Source: Bacteroidales bacterium
Lineage (GTDB): Bacteria; Bacteroidota; Bacteroidia; Bacteroidales; UBA932
Reading direction: 5' to 3'
Length of the DNA stretch: 64,000 nucleotides
Assembly: GCA_017427385.1 (NCBI GenBank)
Contig: JAFRSW010000018.1
Location: forward strand, 1 to 64,000
Shown here: in pieces, positions 36,855-47,773 of the stretch
How positions within the stretch are numbered: position 1 is the first letter of the stretch
Layout of the letters: each line of letters begins with the position of its first letter
Notes under the pieces: model-generated
Databases searched by the model: none
What the model saw: the letters and a program-made list of their open reading frames with translations, nothing else
What the model was told of the DNA's origin: nothing
Made by a program: the position numbers and the translations under genes

Positions 36855-38948
36855 ATGAAAACAAAGTATATATTGATTTTGACAGCATTGATCGCAGGTG
36901 CATGTGCACCCAAACTTCCGCAGACGCGGAAAGACGCTACCGTAGACAATTATTTCGGCACCGAGGTCGCCGACCCTTACCGCTGGCTGGAGGATGACGC
37001 ATCCGACGAAACCGCGGCATGGGTGAAGGCCGAGAACAAGGTGACGAATGCATATCTCCGCAAACTCCCGGCCCGTGCGAAGCTTCTCTCGCGCCTCAAG
37101 GAAGTGAGCAACTACGAGAAGGTGGGCATTCCCGGCCACAAAAAGAATGGAAAGTGGTATTTCTACAAGAATGACGGCCTGCAGAATCAGAGCGTGCTTT
37201 ACGAAATGGATTCCCTCGACGGCGAACCCAGCGTGTTCCTCGATCCCAACACCCTCAGCGAAGACGGCACCGTGGCGCTCAAGGGCACGTATTTCTCGAA
37301 TGACTGCAAGTACATGGCATACGTGATCTCCCGCAGCGGAAGCGATTGGGAAGAGATCTTCGTGATGGATGTGGAGAGCGGACAACTGTTGGAAGACCAT
37401 ATAGTCTGGGCCAAGTTCACCGGCGCATCCTGGCGAGGCGAGGGCTTCTACTACAGCGCCTACGATGCCCCCGAGGGGGACGGCCACGAGTTCAGCGGCA
37501 AGAACGAGGTACACAAGATATACTACCACAAAATCGGCACTCCGCAGAGCGAGGATGAGCTTTTCTTCAGCAATCCTGCTGAGCCCCTGCGCTTCTACCG
37601 AGTTGAGGTGAACGACGAAGAGACCATCGCTTTCCTCTATGAGGATGGCGCCGACGTGGGCAACAACCTCTACGTGATGGATCTCCGCAAACCGGATGCC
37701 GAGTGGATCCAGATGACCGCGGACATGAAGAATTCCTGCATGCCCCTGGAGACCATCGGTGACAAGATATACATCTTCACCAACCGCGGAGCCCAGCTCA
37801 ACAAGGTGGTGGTTGCAGACCTCGAATATCCTACCTACAAGCACTGGACTGACGTGATTCCGGAGAGCGACTGCGTGCTGGAAGGAGCCACTTTCGTAGA
37901 TGGAAAGATAATCGCCAGCTACCTGAAAGATGCCTCCACGCATGCGTGGGTTTACGATATCATCGGCAACTGCCTCCAGGAGATCGAACTTCCCGGAGTC
38001 GGCAGCGCCGGTTTCAGCGGCAAGAAGGACGAGCCTTGGTGCTTCTATTCCTATTCATCCTTCACCACCCCCGGCACCATCTACAGTTTCGACGTGCAGA
38101 CCGGGGAGAGCAAGCTCTTCCGCGAGCCCAAGACCGCGTTCGACCTTTCTGAACTCGTGAGCGAGCAGGTCTTCTTCCAAAGCAAGGACGGCACCCGCAT
38201 CCCTATGTTCCTCACCCACAAGAAGGACCTCAAACTGGATGGCAATAACCCTGTATATCTCTATGGCTACGGCGGATTCGACATCTCCCTTACTCCTGGC
38301 TTCTCTTCCACCAGGGTGCCTTTCCTCGAGGCGGGTGGCATCTATGCACAGGTGACGCTTCGCGGAGGCGGAGAGTACGGCGAGGCCTGGCATCTGGCCG
38401 GCACCAAGATGAACAAGCAGAACGTGTTCGACGACTTCATCGGCGCGGCCGAGTGGCTGATTGCCGAGGGATATACCAAGCCGGAGAAACTGGCGATCGT
38501 TGGCGGATCGAACGGCGGCCTCCTGGTGGGGGCATGCATGACGCAACGTCCTGAGCTCTATGCAGTTGCAATTCCTCAGGTGGGCGTTATGGATATGCTC
38601 CGCTACCACAAGTTCACCATCGGCTGGAACTGGGCGCCCGATTATGGCACCAGCGAAGACAGCGAGGAGATGTTCAAGTACCTCTATGGCTATTCACCTC
38701 TTCACAACCTGAAACCGGGCACCAGCTATCCTGCAACCCTTGTCACCACTGCCGATCACGACGACCGCGTGGTGCCCGCACATTCGTTCAAATTTGCTGC
38801 GACCCTCCAGGAATGCAACGCAGGCCCGAATCCCTGCCTGATCCGCATCGACTCCAAAGCCGGCCACGGCGGCGGCAAGCCTCTCGCCAAGGTGCTCGAG
38901 GAGCAGGCGGATATCTATGCATTCATCTTCAAGAATTTGGGAATGTAG
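36855..38948 (+). CDS. Prolyl oligopeptidase (S9A) lipoprotein
   Basis: 697 aa with a lipoprotein signal (ILTALIAGAC, lipid Cys17), then the S9A beta-propeller (about 60-420) and alpha/beta hydrolase domain. The catalytic Ser is in GGSNGGLLVG near 554, Asp in TADHDDRVVP near 636 and His in AGHGGGKP near 675. YGYGGFDISLTPGFS is the typical oxyanion region. It cleaves short proline-containing peptides, here at the cell envelope. Confidence 0.95.
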   Translation: MKTKYILILTALIAGACAPKLPQTRKDATVDNYFGTEVADPYRWLEDDASDETAAWVKAENKVTNAYLRKLPARAKLLSRLKEVSNYEKVGIPGHKKNGKWYFYKNDGLQNQSVLYEMDSLDGEPSVFLDPNTLSEDGTVALKGTYFSNDCKYMAYVISRSGSDWEEIFVMDVESGQLLEDHIVWAKFTGASWRGEGFYYSAYDAPEGDGHEFSGKNEVHKIYYHKIGTPQSEDELFFSNPAEPLRFYRVEVNDEETIAFLYEDGADVGNNLYVMDLRKPDAEWIQMTADMKNSCMPLETIGDKIYIFTNRGAQLNKVVVADLEYPTYKHWTDVIPESDCVLEGATFVDGKIIASYLKDASTHAWVYDIIGNCLQEIELPGVGSAGFSGKKDEPWCFYSYSSFTTPGTIYSFDVQTGESKLFREPKTAFDLSELVSEQVFFQSKDGTRIPMFLTHKKDLKLDGNNPVYLYGYGGFDISLTPGFSSTRVPFLEAGGIYAQVTLRGGGEYGEAWHLAGTKMNKQNVFDDFIGAAEWLIAEGYTKPEKLAIVGGSNGGLLVGACMTQRPELYAVAIPQVGVMDMLRYHKFTIGWNWAPDYGTSEDSEEMFKYLYGYSPLHNLKPGTSYPATLVTTADHDDRVVPAHSFKFAATLQECNAGPNPCLIRIDSKAGHGGGKPLAKVLEEQADIYAFIFKNLGM

Positions 38949-38954
38949 TTATCG

Positions 38955-38977
38955 ACAGGTCAAAACTTTTGACCTGT
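38955..38977. terminator. Palindrome after prolyl oligopeptidase
   Basis: ACAGGTCAAAA-C-TTTTGACCTGT is a perfect 11-bp palindrome 6 nt after the stop codon. It could terminate transcription, though no T-run follows. It also resembles the arms of the neighbouring repeat in reverse order. Confidence 0.5.
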
Positions 38978-38993
38978 TAACAATTGCCGGCAG

Positions 38994-39133
38994 ACCTGTA
39001 AAGGTTTTGCCGGTTTTTCTTTACAGGTAGGCCAAAAAACAGCCTACCTGTAGAGGTTTTGGATGGTTTTCTATACAGGTAGGGGGTAAAAAGGGGGTAC
39101 CTGTAGAGGTTTTGGGGCATTTCCTCTACAGGT
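38994..39133 (+). repeat. Three-hairpin composite repeat, copy 2
   Basis: Palindromes at 38994-39028, 39046-39080 and 39099-39133 share ACCTGTAGAGG/CTCTACAGGT arms. Spacers are AGGCCAAAAAACAGCCT (itself a small hairpin) and AGGGGGTAAAAAGGGGGT. The order and spacers match the minus strand of 238-376. The last arm contains the stop codon of the minus-strand rsmG gene. Confidence 0.87.
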
Positions 39134-39731
39134 CAGTGCGAGATATTTCAATCACGTATTTTTCTGCAAAATATTCGTCTTTTAGCCACGAATCTATCCT
39201 CCAGGTGCGTATGTTCGCGTCCGGAATGTGGAATTTGCGCTGCAGGGCGGCGATTTCGGAGTTGATGTCACCTCCTTTGAGGTAGAGGATGCTGTTACGG
39301 AAGCGCCCCTTTACCCAGGGGTAGAAGTTCTCGAGGCTGGTGACCGCACGGCTCACTATCCAGTCCCACTGCCCCTGCAGGCTTTCCACACGGGCGTTCA
39401 CGCACTCCACGTTTTTCAGCCCCAGGCCGTCTGCCACCGCCTGTGCTACACGAACTTTCTTTCCTATCGAATCGCACAGCGTGAATTTCGCTTCCGGCAT
39501 CACCATTGCCAGCGGAATTCCCGGAAATCCTCCGCCGCATCCGACGTCAAGGAAACTGCCCGTCGCGGATGGGTAGTACATTTCCAGGTACTGCGCTATC
39601 GCGAGGGAATGAAGGATGTGGTGGGCGAAGATATTGTCTTCGTCCTTGCGGGAAATGACGTTGATGCGCCCGTTCCACTCCCGCCACAGCGCAACCGCCT
39701 GCGCAAAATCCTGTTCCGAAGGTATCAGCAT
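39126..39731 (-). CDS. rsmG: 16S rRNA (guanine527-N7)-methyltransferase
   Basis: A SAM-dependent enzyme of 201 aa. NVISRKDEDNIFAHHILHSL near 29, FLDVGCGGGFPGIPLA near 60 (SAM loop) and VNARVES then SRAVTSLENFYPWV near 110-130 match RsmG/GidB. The last codons, GAC CTG TAG, lie inside the repeat at 38994-39133. The start MLIPSEQDF overlaps the HAD gene by 7 bases. Confidence 0.94.
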   Translation of the reverse strand: MLIPSEQDFAQAVALWREWNGRINVISRKDEDNIFAHHILHSLAIAQYLEMYYPSATGSFLDVGCGGGFPGIPLAMVMPEAKFTLCDSIGKKVRVAQAVADGLGLKNVECVNARVESLQGQWDWIVSRAVTSLENFYPWVKGRFRNSILYLKGGDINSEIAALQRKFHIPDANIRTWRIDSWLKDEYFAEKYVIEISRTDL

Positions 39732-40564
39732 AAGCCATGAGCCTCTTCCAGGAGGCATCCAAGTTCTTCAATGTCCCGGCAGATGAGCGACGGGGCGTGA
39801 GGCCAGGCCTTGGCCACCTCGAGGGTTGTCTCGCCGCTGAGCACCAGCACCCCGAAAGCTCCGGCATTGTATGCCATCTCCACATCGGTGTAGATGCGGT
39901 CCCCCACCATCGCGATCTGCGAAGGCTTCAGGCCGTATCGGCCTTCAATCCCCGCCAGCATGGCGGGATCCGGCTTGCCGATAGTCACATCCGGCTTGCG
40001 CCCGGTGGCATACTCGATGCACTTGCATAACGAGCCGCAGTCCACCAGGATGGTCGGCTGGTCGGTCGGGCAGACCTTGTCGGGATTCGTGGCAAGATAA
40101 GGCAGCCCCTGCGACACCCACCATGCGGCACGGCACAGGCGCGGATAGACCAGGGTGGTGTCGAATGCCACCACAACCGCATCCGGCACGTCGTCGGCCG
40201 ACTCGGAAGTGCTCACGAAGCCCGCCTCCTCGAACTGGCTAATCATCGAGGGTGTTCCCAGCAGGAACAGCCTTTTCACATCCGGCAGATGTGTCTTGAT
40301 ATAGTCTATCGTTGCAGGCACGGTGCTGTACATCTGCTCCCTGTCAGCCTCAATGCCCATGCGCGCCAACTTGGCCAGATAATCGTCCAGCGACTTGGTG
40401 GGATTGTTGGTGAGGAAGGAATAGGTGATGCCCATGCGCGTCAGCTTCGCGAGGAACTCCAGGGTGAAGGGAAAGATGTTGTTCTCCATATAGATGGTTC
40501 CATCCATATCGAGTGCTATGTGGCGCAGGGCCAGCAACTTATCTCGAAGATCACTGTTCATCAT
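39725..40564 (-). CDS. HAD-IIA (NagD-like) phosphatase
   Basis: About 279 aa. The nucleophile motif is LDMDGTIYMEN near 18, LTNNPTKS is motif II near 48, and KPDPAMLAG with GDRIYTDVEMAYNAG near 228 give motifs III and IV. The subfamily removes phosphate from small metabolites; the substrate is not readable. ATG 40564 overlaps the transporter end; ATG 40561 is adjacent. Confidence 0.87.
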   Translation of the reverse strand: MMNSDLRDKLLALRHIALDMDGTIYMENNIFPFTLEFLAKLTRMGITYSFLTNNPTKSLDDYLAKLARMGIEADREQMYSTVPATIDYIKTHLPDVKRLFLLGTPSMISQFEEAGFVSTSESADDVPDAVVVAFDTTLVYPRLCRAAWWVSQGLPYLATNPDKVCPTDQPTILVDCGSLCKCIEYATGRKPDVTIGKPDPAMLAGIEGRYGLKPSQIAMVGDRIYTDVEMAYNAGAFGVLVLSGETTLEVAKAWPHAPSLICRDIEELGCLLEEAHGLC

Positions 40565-42038
40565 CGGCGAGGAGTTTTTCGGTGAACTTGCGGGAACGCT
40601 CATAGCCGTCACGGGGGGCAGCCCACATGATCAGGAACACAATCGCACCCACCACGCCGACGCAGATGAATGTGATGAACACCGCACGCCAGCCGAAGTG
40701 GTCGGCAATCAGACCGACACCCAGGGCGGAGAGGGCGGAGCCCACATATCCGAGTATGCCGGTGAGGCCGTTGGCGGTGGCGGATGCCTCCTTGGTGGCC
40801 TGGTTGGCTGCGCCGATGCCGATCAGGGCCTGAGGGCCGTAGATGCAGAATCCGGCGAGAGCCAGCATGATGGTGGAAAGCAGCACGGGCATATCCACGA
40901 GGGCGAAGAGCCCGAGGAAGATGACCGATCCTATCATGGAGAAGAGGCACATGCGGTGCGCACGGCCCTTGAATATCTTATCCGTCGCCCATCCTGCGAA
41001 GAGGGTGCCAAACACGGCGGTCAGCTCGAACACGGCCACCGACCAGGCGGCGCTCTGGATGTTCATGCCGCGGTCCTCAGTGAGGAACTTGGGGCCCCAG
41101 TCGAGCACGCCCATGCGGAGTACGTAAACGAAGATGTTCGCGAGCGCGTAGAGGACGACCCACTTGTTGAAGAAGACCATGTGCTTGAGGAACTTGCCAT
41201 GAGCGCCCTTCTTGCCCTCAGTGGCTTCCTTGCCGGTGTGAGTCTCGGCGATTTCCGGAAGGCCGACGCTCTGGGGCGTATCCCGGAGGCCTGTGAAGCA
41301 GAGGAAGGCTCCGCCCAGGGCCACAATGGCGGGCACGATGAAGCACCAGCGCCAAGCTCCGTAATGGGATGCATAGGACATGATGCGTGTAGCCTGGTCG
41401 GCAGCGGGCAGGTTATCCCAGCCCTTGATGCTGGCGGCCAGGTTCTCGGTTATGCGTGCCACTATGCTGCTGTCGCCGGACATATCGGCGCCCAGGTTGG
41501 TCATCAGCAGGCCGCAGACAACCACGGCGCAGAAGGCTCCTACTGAGTGCGAGGTGTTCCAGATACTCATCTTGGTGGCAAGTTCGCCCGGGGCGATCCA
41601 CTGCGGCAGCATCCTGGCGCAGGGAGGGAATCCCATCCCCTGGAAATACTGGTTCAGCACTATGGTGATACCCATCACCAGCACCAGCATGTTCACGAAC
41701 TGCGGCCCCTCGTGCACACCGGTGATCCAATAGCTGAGGTCCACTCCGAAGCCAAAGCAGAGGTTGGCCGCGGCGCAGAGGATGAGGCCTATGCCCATGA
41801 AGGTCTTGGGGCTCACCCTTTCCACCACGAACCCGTTCAGGAAGCGGCTCAGGCCGTAGATCAGGGATCCGATGGCGATGACGATACCGAAGCTGGTGTT
41901 GGAGATGCCGTACTCGGCGGTGAGGCCGGGCATGGCAATCGAAAAGTTCTTTCTTACAAAATAATAGATGGCGTAGACGACCATCGACACTATGATGGTG
42001 CGCCACTGCCAGTACTTGAAAGATTTGTTGGTTGTCAT
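40551..42038 (-). CDS. OPA-family MFS transporter (phosphate ester antiporter type)
   Basis: 495 aa with about 12 membrane helices. Signatures include YYFVRKNFSIAMPGL at helix 1, QGMGFPPCARMLPQWI and SIWNTSHSVGAF. These are typical of organophosphate:phosphate antiporters (GlpT/UhpT). It overlaps the sigma-factor gene (ATGA) and the HAD phosphatase, suggesting transport and dephosphorylation of a sugar or glycerol phosphate. Confidence 0.9.
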   Translation of the reverse strand: MTTNKSFKYWQWRTIIVSMVVYAIYYFVRKNFSIAMPGLTAEYGISNTSFGIVIAIGSLIYGLSRFLNGFVVERVSPKTFMGIGLILCAAANLCFGFGVDLSYWITGVHEGPQFVNMLVLVMGITIVLNQYFQGMGFPPCARMLPQWIAPGELATKMSIWNTSHSVGAFCAVVVCGLLMTNLGADMSGDSSIVARITENLAASIKGWDNLPAADQATRIMSYASHYGAWRWCFIVPAIVALGGAFLCFTGLRDTPQSVGLPEIAETHTGKEATEGKKGAHGKFLKHMVFFNKWVVLYALANIFVYVLRMGVLDWGPKFLTEDRGMNIQSAAWSVAVFELTAVFGTLFAGWATDKIFKGRAHRMCLFSMIGSVIFLGLFALVDMPVLLSTIMLALAGFCIYGPQALIGIGAANQATKEASATANGLTGILGYVGSALSALGVGLIADHFGWRAVFITFICVGVVGAIVFLIMWAAPRDGYERSRKFTEKLLADDEQ

Positions 42039-42599
42039 ATGCTTTCTTCTGTTTTCATCTTGTCTATCTGGGCCTTCGCGCGACGGATGCGGGTGCGCAC
42101 CGTGTTCAGCGGCAGGCCGGTTTCTTCTGCTATCTCACTGTATTGCAGCCCGTCCACCAGGCGCATGCGCGCAATCCGGCGGTAGAGTTCGGGCAGGCCC
42201 TCGATGTATTTCTCGGTCTGCACCTGGTCCTCGTCCCGGATGATGGATTCCAGGGGTGTATCTTCCCCGCTGCCCAGGCTGCTGACCGCAGTACCGGCGG
42301 AGCGGTCCTGGTCAATGGATACGTAGCGTTTGTGCGAGCGGTTCTCCTGTTGCACAGTGTCCACCGCAGTATTGTGGGCAATGTTTGTGAGCCATGTGGA
42401 GAACTGGCTCTTGGAGGGGTCGTACGTGCGTATCTGGCGGAACGCCTTCTCGAAACTGCGGGAGCAGATGTCGTCTACGTAGAAATCGTCGAGGTTCTTC
42501 ATCCGGCTCTTGATGTAGGAGCGGATGGAGTCGATGTGCGTGTCCCAGAGTTCGGTGAAAGCGGCGCCGTCGCCTATGATGGCCAGACGTATCAGTTCG

Positions 42600-42628
<29 letters not shown>
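42035..42628 (-). CDS. Sigma-70 family RNA polymerase sigma factor (ECF-like)
   Basis: About 197 aa from MARPGSRPIDEL, which is inside the polA 3' end. Region 2 is visible as DDICSRSFEKAFRQIRTYDPSKSQFSTWLTNIAHNTAVD near 52-90 and region 4 as LPELYRRIARMRLVDGLQYSEIAEETGLPLNTVRTRIRRAK near 145-185. No anti-sigma gene is adjacent. Overlaps link it to polA upstream and the transporter downstream. Confidence 0.9.
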
Positions 42629-45311
<2,683 letters not shown>

Positions 45312-45370
45312 AAGCAACTACAAATTTGAAACTTTTTTCGGAAGTTTCAAAGAAGAATGTGCACTATTGT

Positions 45371-45400
45371 TTGCAGATCAAATAAAAAGAATTACCTTTG
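45371..45400 (+). promoter_or_regulatory. Promoter of the small RNA upstream of polA
   Basis: TTG (45371-45373), 19 nt, then TACCTTTG (45393-45400): a strong match to the Bacteroidota consensus, with no protein start downstream on this strand. Confidence 0.7.
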
Positions 45401-45404
45401 CATC

Positions 45405-45540
45405 GAGATAATAAACCGTGATACGGATGGACTCAGGGTAGTGCAAAGTCCCCGCCAGCTTAATCCTCGCTTTTGAAGCAATTCCGCCACGTAGTCTTGG
45501 GGCAAAGTTAACAGGAGGTCATTTGGCCTCCTGTTTCGTT
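45405..45540 (+). ncRNA. Unidentified structured small RNA (~130 nt)
   Basis: The gene is defined by a good promoter (45371-45400) and a terminator (45510-45540). No open frame of note lies between. Internal pairings visible are GGACT/AGTCC (45429-45451 region), GCTT-TTG-AAGC near 45469-45479 and CCCC/GGGG closing 45460-45502. It lies between the divergent polA start and a convergent hypothetical gene. The size and single-gene layout would suit a 6S-like RNA, but I cannot match it to a known family; it lacks the SRP GGAAGGAAGCAGCC motif. Confidence 0.55.
45510..45540 (+). terminator. Terminator of the small RNA
   Basis: AACAGGAGG (45510-45518) pairs with CCTCCTGTT (45527-45535), followed by TCGTTTT. 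One arm lies within the last codons of the convergent gene. Confidence 0.85.
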
Positions 45541-46016
45541 TTAAAAGCATCGATAGCTGTAATACAATATTGGACTTTCGTTTTGTCACTTTGCTTGACG
45601 CCTACCATCATTCTAACCAGCCCGATACCAGGGCAATTATATGACATTCGAAGCATACTGGTGAATCCTTTCTGGTTCTTTTTCTTTGGATTCGCCGGTT
45701 TTGTTTCTACCAATATGGCGTTTGTTAGAATTGCATCTAACTGTAGTACAGCCAGTGTAGACAGATACGTCATTGATGCCTGTCCTGCAGTCTCTTCAAG
45801 AGAAACGTATCGAATGTTGATATAATCTCTAAGATTAAGGTTGTATTTCCTGGCATCAGGATTTTTGTTTTTCCAATCGTGGTAGAATTCAAGAATGATT
45901 TTATGTCGCCTACGTCGATCTTCTGTCGTATTTCCTTTAGGAATAACGTCTTCAGTAATATCATATTGAATTGTCGCATTTTTTGCGACAGTTGGCGCAT
46001 CACTATTCTTTTTCAT
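45519..46016 (-). CDS. Hypothetical protein, AT-rich
   Basis: 165 aa, no family I can name. The N-terminus is charged (GNTTEDRRRRHKIILEFYHDWKNKNPDARKYN), the middle is DYINIRYVSLEETAGQASMTYLSTLAVLQLDAIL, and the end is VRMMVGVKQSDKTKVQYCITAI. I recall similar unnamed proteins in other Bacteroidales, but have no function for them. The gene is clearly richer in A/T than its neighbours, suggesting recent acquisition. The last codons form one arm of the small-RNA terminator. Confidence 0.7.
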   Translation of the reverse strand: MKKNSDAPTVAKNATIQYDITEDVIPKGNTTEDRRRRHKIILEFYHDWKNKNPDARKYNLNLRDYINIRYVSLEETAGQASMTYLSTLAVLQLDAILTNAILVETKPANPKKKNQKGFTSMLRMSYNCPGIGLVRMMVGVKQSDKTKVQYCITAIDAFKTKQEAK

Positions 46017-46028
46017 AACAACAAAGCC

Positions 46029-46047
46029 CGTAACCGTTAGGGTTACG
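46029..46047 (-). terminator. Terminator-like hairpin after the AraC-type regulator
   Basis: CGTAACC and GGTTACG form a 7-bp stem; on the minus strand GGGCTTTGTTGTT follows. A 16-bp perfect palindrome TTTTATTCGAATAAAA (46070-46085) lies just upstream. Confidence 0.55.
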
Positions 46048-46103
46048 AGCTCGCCGTAAAGTTACAGTATTTTATTCGAATAAAAAGGTTTTAAACGTTT
46101 AAG

Positions 46104-47756
46104 TTACATTTTTTTCCACTCCTGGGGAGTCATGCCGGTGAGGGCTTTGAAGTTTCGGAAGAAGGTGGTGCGGGAGGAGAAGCCGGATTCTTCGGCAACT
46201 TCGTCGAGAATCATGTCGGGGTGCTCGCGGAGGAGTTTCTGGGCATACTGCACGCGGTAGCGGGTAATCATCGAAGTGAAGCTTTCGCCGGACATGTTGT
46301 TCAGAAGGACGCTCACGTAGGTCTTGTTTGTGGCCAGTTCGGAAGCGACGTCGGTGATTCGCAGGTTCTTGCGGCGGTAGAGTTCTTTCTCTTCGATAAG
46401 GGCGGACATCTCTTCCATGAGATTGCGGGTGAGGCGCCCTTCTTCGGCCGACGCATCGGTCTTTCCGGTACGCCTGCTGCGAAGAACCACGATTAACGCG
46501 ATGCAGGTTAGGCCCAAGATAATCGCCAAAATGGCCCACAAGGGCATTCCGGACCGGGACGGCAACTCCGTATGCAGGATATATGCTGAAGAATAAGCCT
46601 TGAAATTATCTACCAGCACAGGAAACGTTCCCTCTTTCCAACCCCTGCCGCCGGCAAGGATAAATCTGCCCCCCGACATTAATCGCGCACATGCTGAAGG
46701 CGATCCGCCTGGAATATCTGCATAATAATAAGAAACCGATGCCCTGCCTCCATCGAAGGTGGCATCGTAGGCGATGCGAGCAAGGCAAAGACATCCTTTC
46801 GCCGAATCAAGCCCCTGCACCCAGGCAATACGGGAAGGGCGGTCGACCTGAAGCAGCGACCAGGTCACAGGGCCTCCTTCCGGACCTTTTCCCGCAAGAG
46901 AAGCTTCCATTTCGAGGATGGAAAACTTTCCGGAAGCGACTTTGACCACAACCTGTTCATCCGTAGAACGATTCTGTGCAGGAATGAGATATGTGTAATC
47001 CGCTATCTGCATATCCTCCGGAAAGGTGTCGTAATTGGCACACACGGCATAATCCTCGAACATGGGGACCTGTTCCGAGGAGCCGCCCAAATGATCCACA
47101 AGGCAACCGGTGTCGTCTCCGCGCGGATTCCATGGTCCGAATACAATGATATCATCTTCGGATGCGGGAAGGATGTAAGGTTCTGCCCAACCGGGCGAAA
47201 GCGCCTCTCCGGGCACAAAACCGGCTTCTGCAGTCCATGTTTCATAACTGTCTTCCGCGCGCCAGTTGCCGGCAATGACCACGCGGCCATCCAGCAGGCA
47301 AAGTGCGGAGGGCATGGCCCGTTTGACCGACATTATGCCGACCGGGGAAAAGCAGTGGGAAACCGGATCATATATCTCCGCGCCCCAGCTCTGGCCTATA
47401 CCGAAATCCGCTTCGCTGCCACCGCCGAGGAGAATCCTCCCGTCTGGAAGCGGTGTTGTAAAGCCGTTGATGTGAGCGTAGAGCATGGGGATCGTGTGCC
47501 AAGCGCCACCGGAGTAGTATTCAGCTGTTCCCAGAGGCTTGAACCCGTCGGTCTGGCCGCCCAGGAGCACTATTTCGTTGCCGGCAATAATGGTCCTGTG
47601 GCTACCGCGCGGAGTCGGAAGGTCCGGCAGACGCTCAACCGTCATCTGCTGCCACTCCGTACCGTCCGGAGCGGTAATGACATGCCCTCCGGGCTGAGCC
47701 GGAGAGCATGCTGCAAGAAAGAAGACTGCAGAAAGTATGAATAGTGATGATTTCAC
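46104..47756 (-). CDS. Periplasmic beta-propeller / transmembrane / AraC-type regulator
   Basis: 550 aa from a GTG at 47756. The N-terminus VKSSLFILSAVFFLAAC is a signal with a lipobox-like LAAC. A Kelch or galactose-oxidase-like propeller follows (about 45-400; repeats such as GNEIVLLGGQTDGFKPLGTAEYY, DGRILLGGGS, GGRFILAGGRG). One transmembrane helix lies near 410-432, then an AraC HTH domain (about 445-550; ITDVASELATNKTYVSVLLN, DEVAEESGFSSRTTFFRNFKALTGMTPQEW). This is a one-component membrane regulator without a kinase. It starts 17 nt after the first lipoprotein gene and may control the cassettes. Confidence 0.85.
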   Translation of the reverse strand: MKSSLFILSAVFFLAACSPAQPGGHVITAPDGTEWQQMTVERLPDLPTPRGSHRTIIAGNEIVLLGGQTDGFKPLGTAEYYSGGAWHTIPMLYAHINGFTTPLPDGRILLGGGSEADFGIGQSWGAEIYDPVSHCFSPVGIMSVKRAMPSALCLLDGRVVIAGNWRAEDSYETWTAEAGFVPGEALSPGWAEPYILPASEDDIIVFGPWNPRGDDTGCLVDHLGGSSEQVPMFEDYAVCANYDTFPEDMQIADYTYLIPAQNRSTDEQVVVKVASGKFSILEMEASLAGKGPEGGPVTWSLLQVDRPSRIAWVQGLDSAKGCLCLARIAYDATFDGGRASVSYYYADIPGGSPSACARLMSGGRFILAGGRGWKEGTFPVLVDNFKAYSSAYILHTELPSRSGMPLWAILAIILGLTCIALIVVLRSRRTGKTDASAEEGRLTRNLMEEMSALIEEKELYRRKNLRITDVASELATNKTYVSVLLNNMSGESFTSMITRYRVQYAQKLLREHPDMILDEVAEESGFSSRTTFFRNFKALTGMTPQEWKKM

Positions 47757-47773
47757 TCCGTAAATATACTCAT

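Noticed and set aside
45392-45589. 65-codon minus-strand frame over the small RNA
   Set aside because: It is antisense to the promoter-terminator unit, crosses the terminator hairpin and has no start context.
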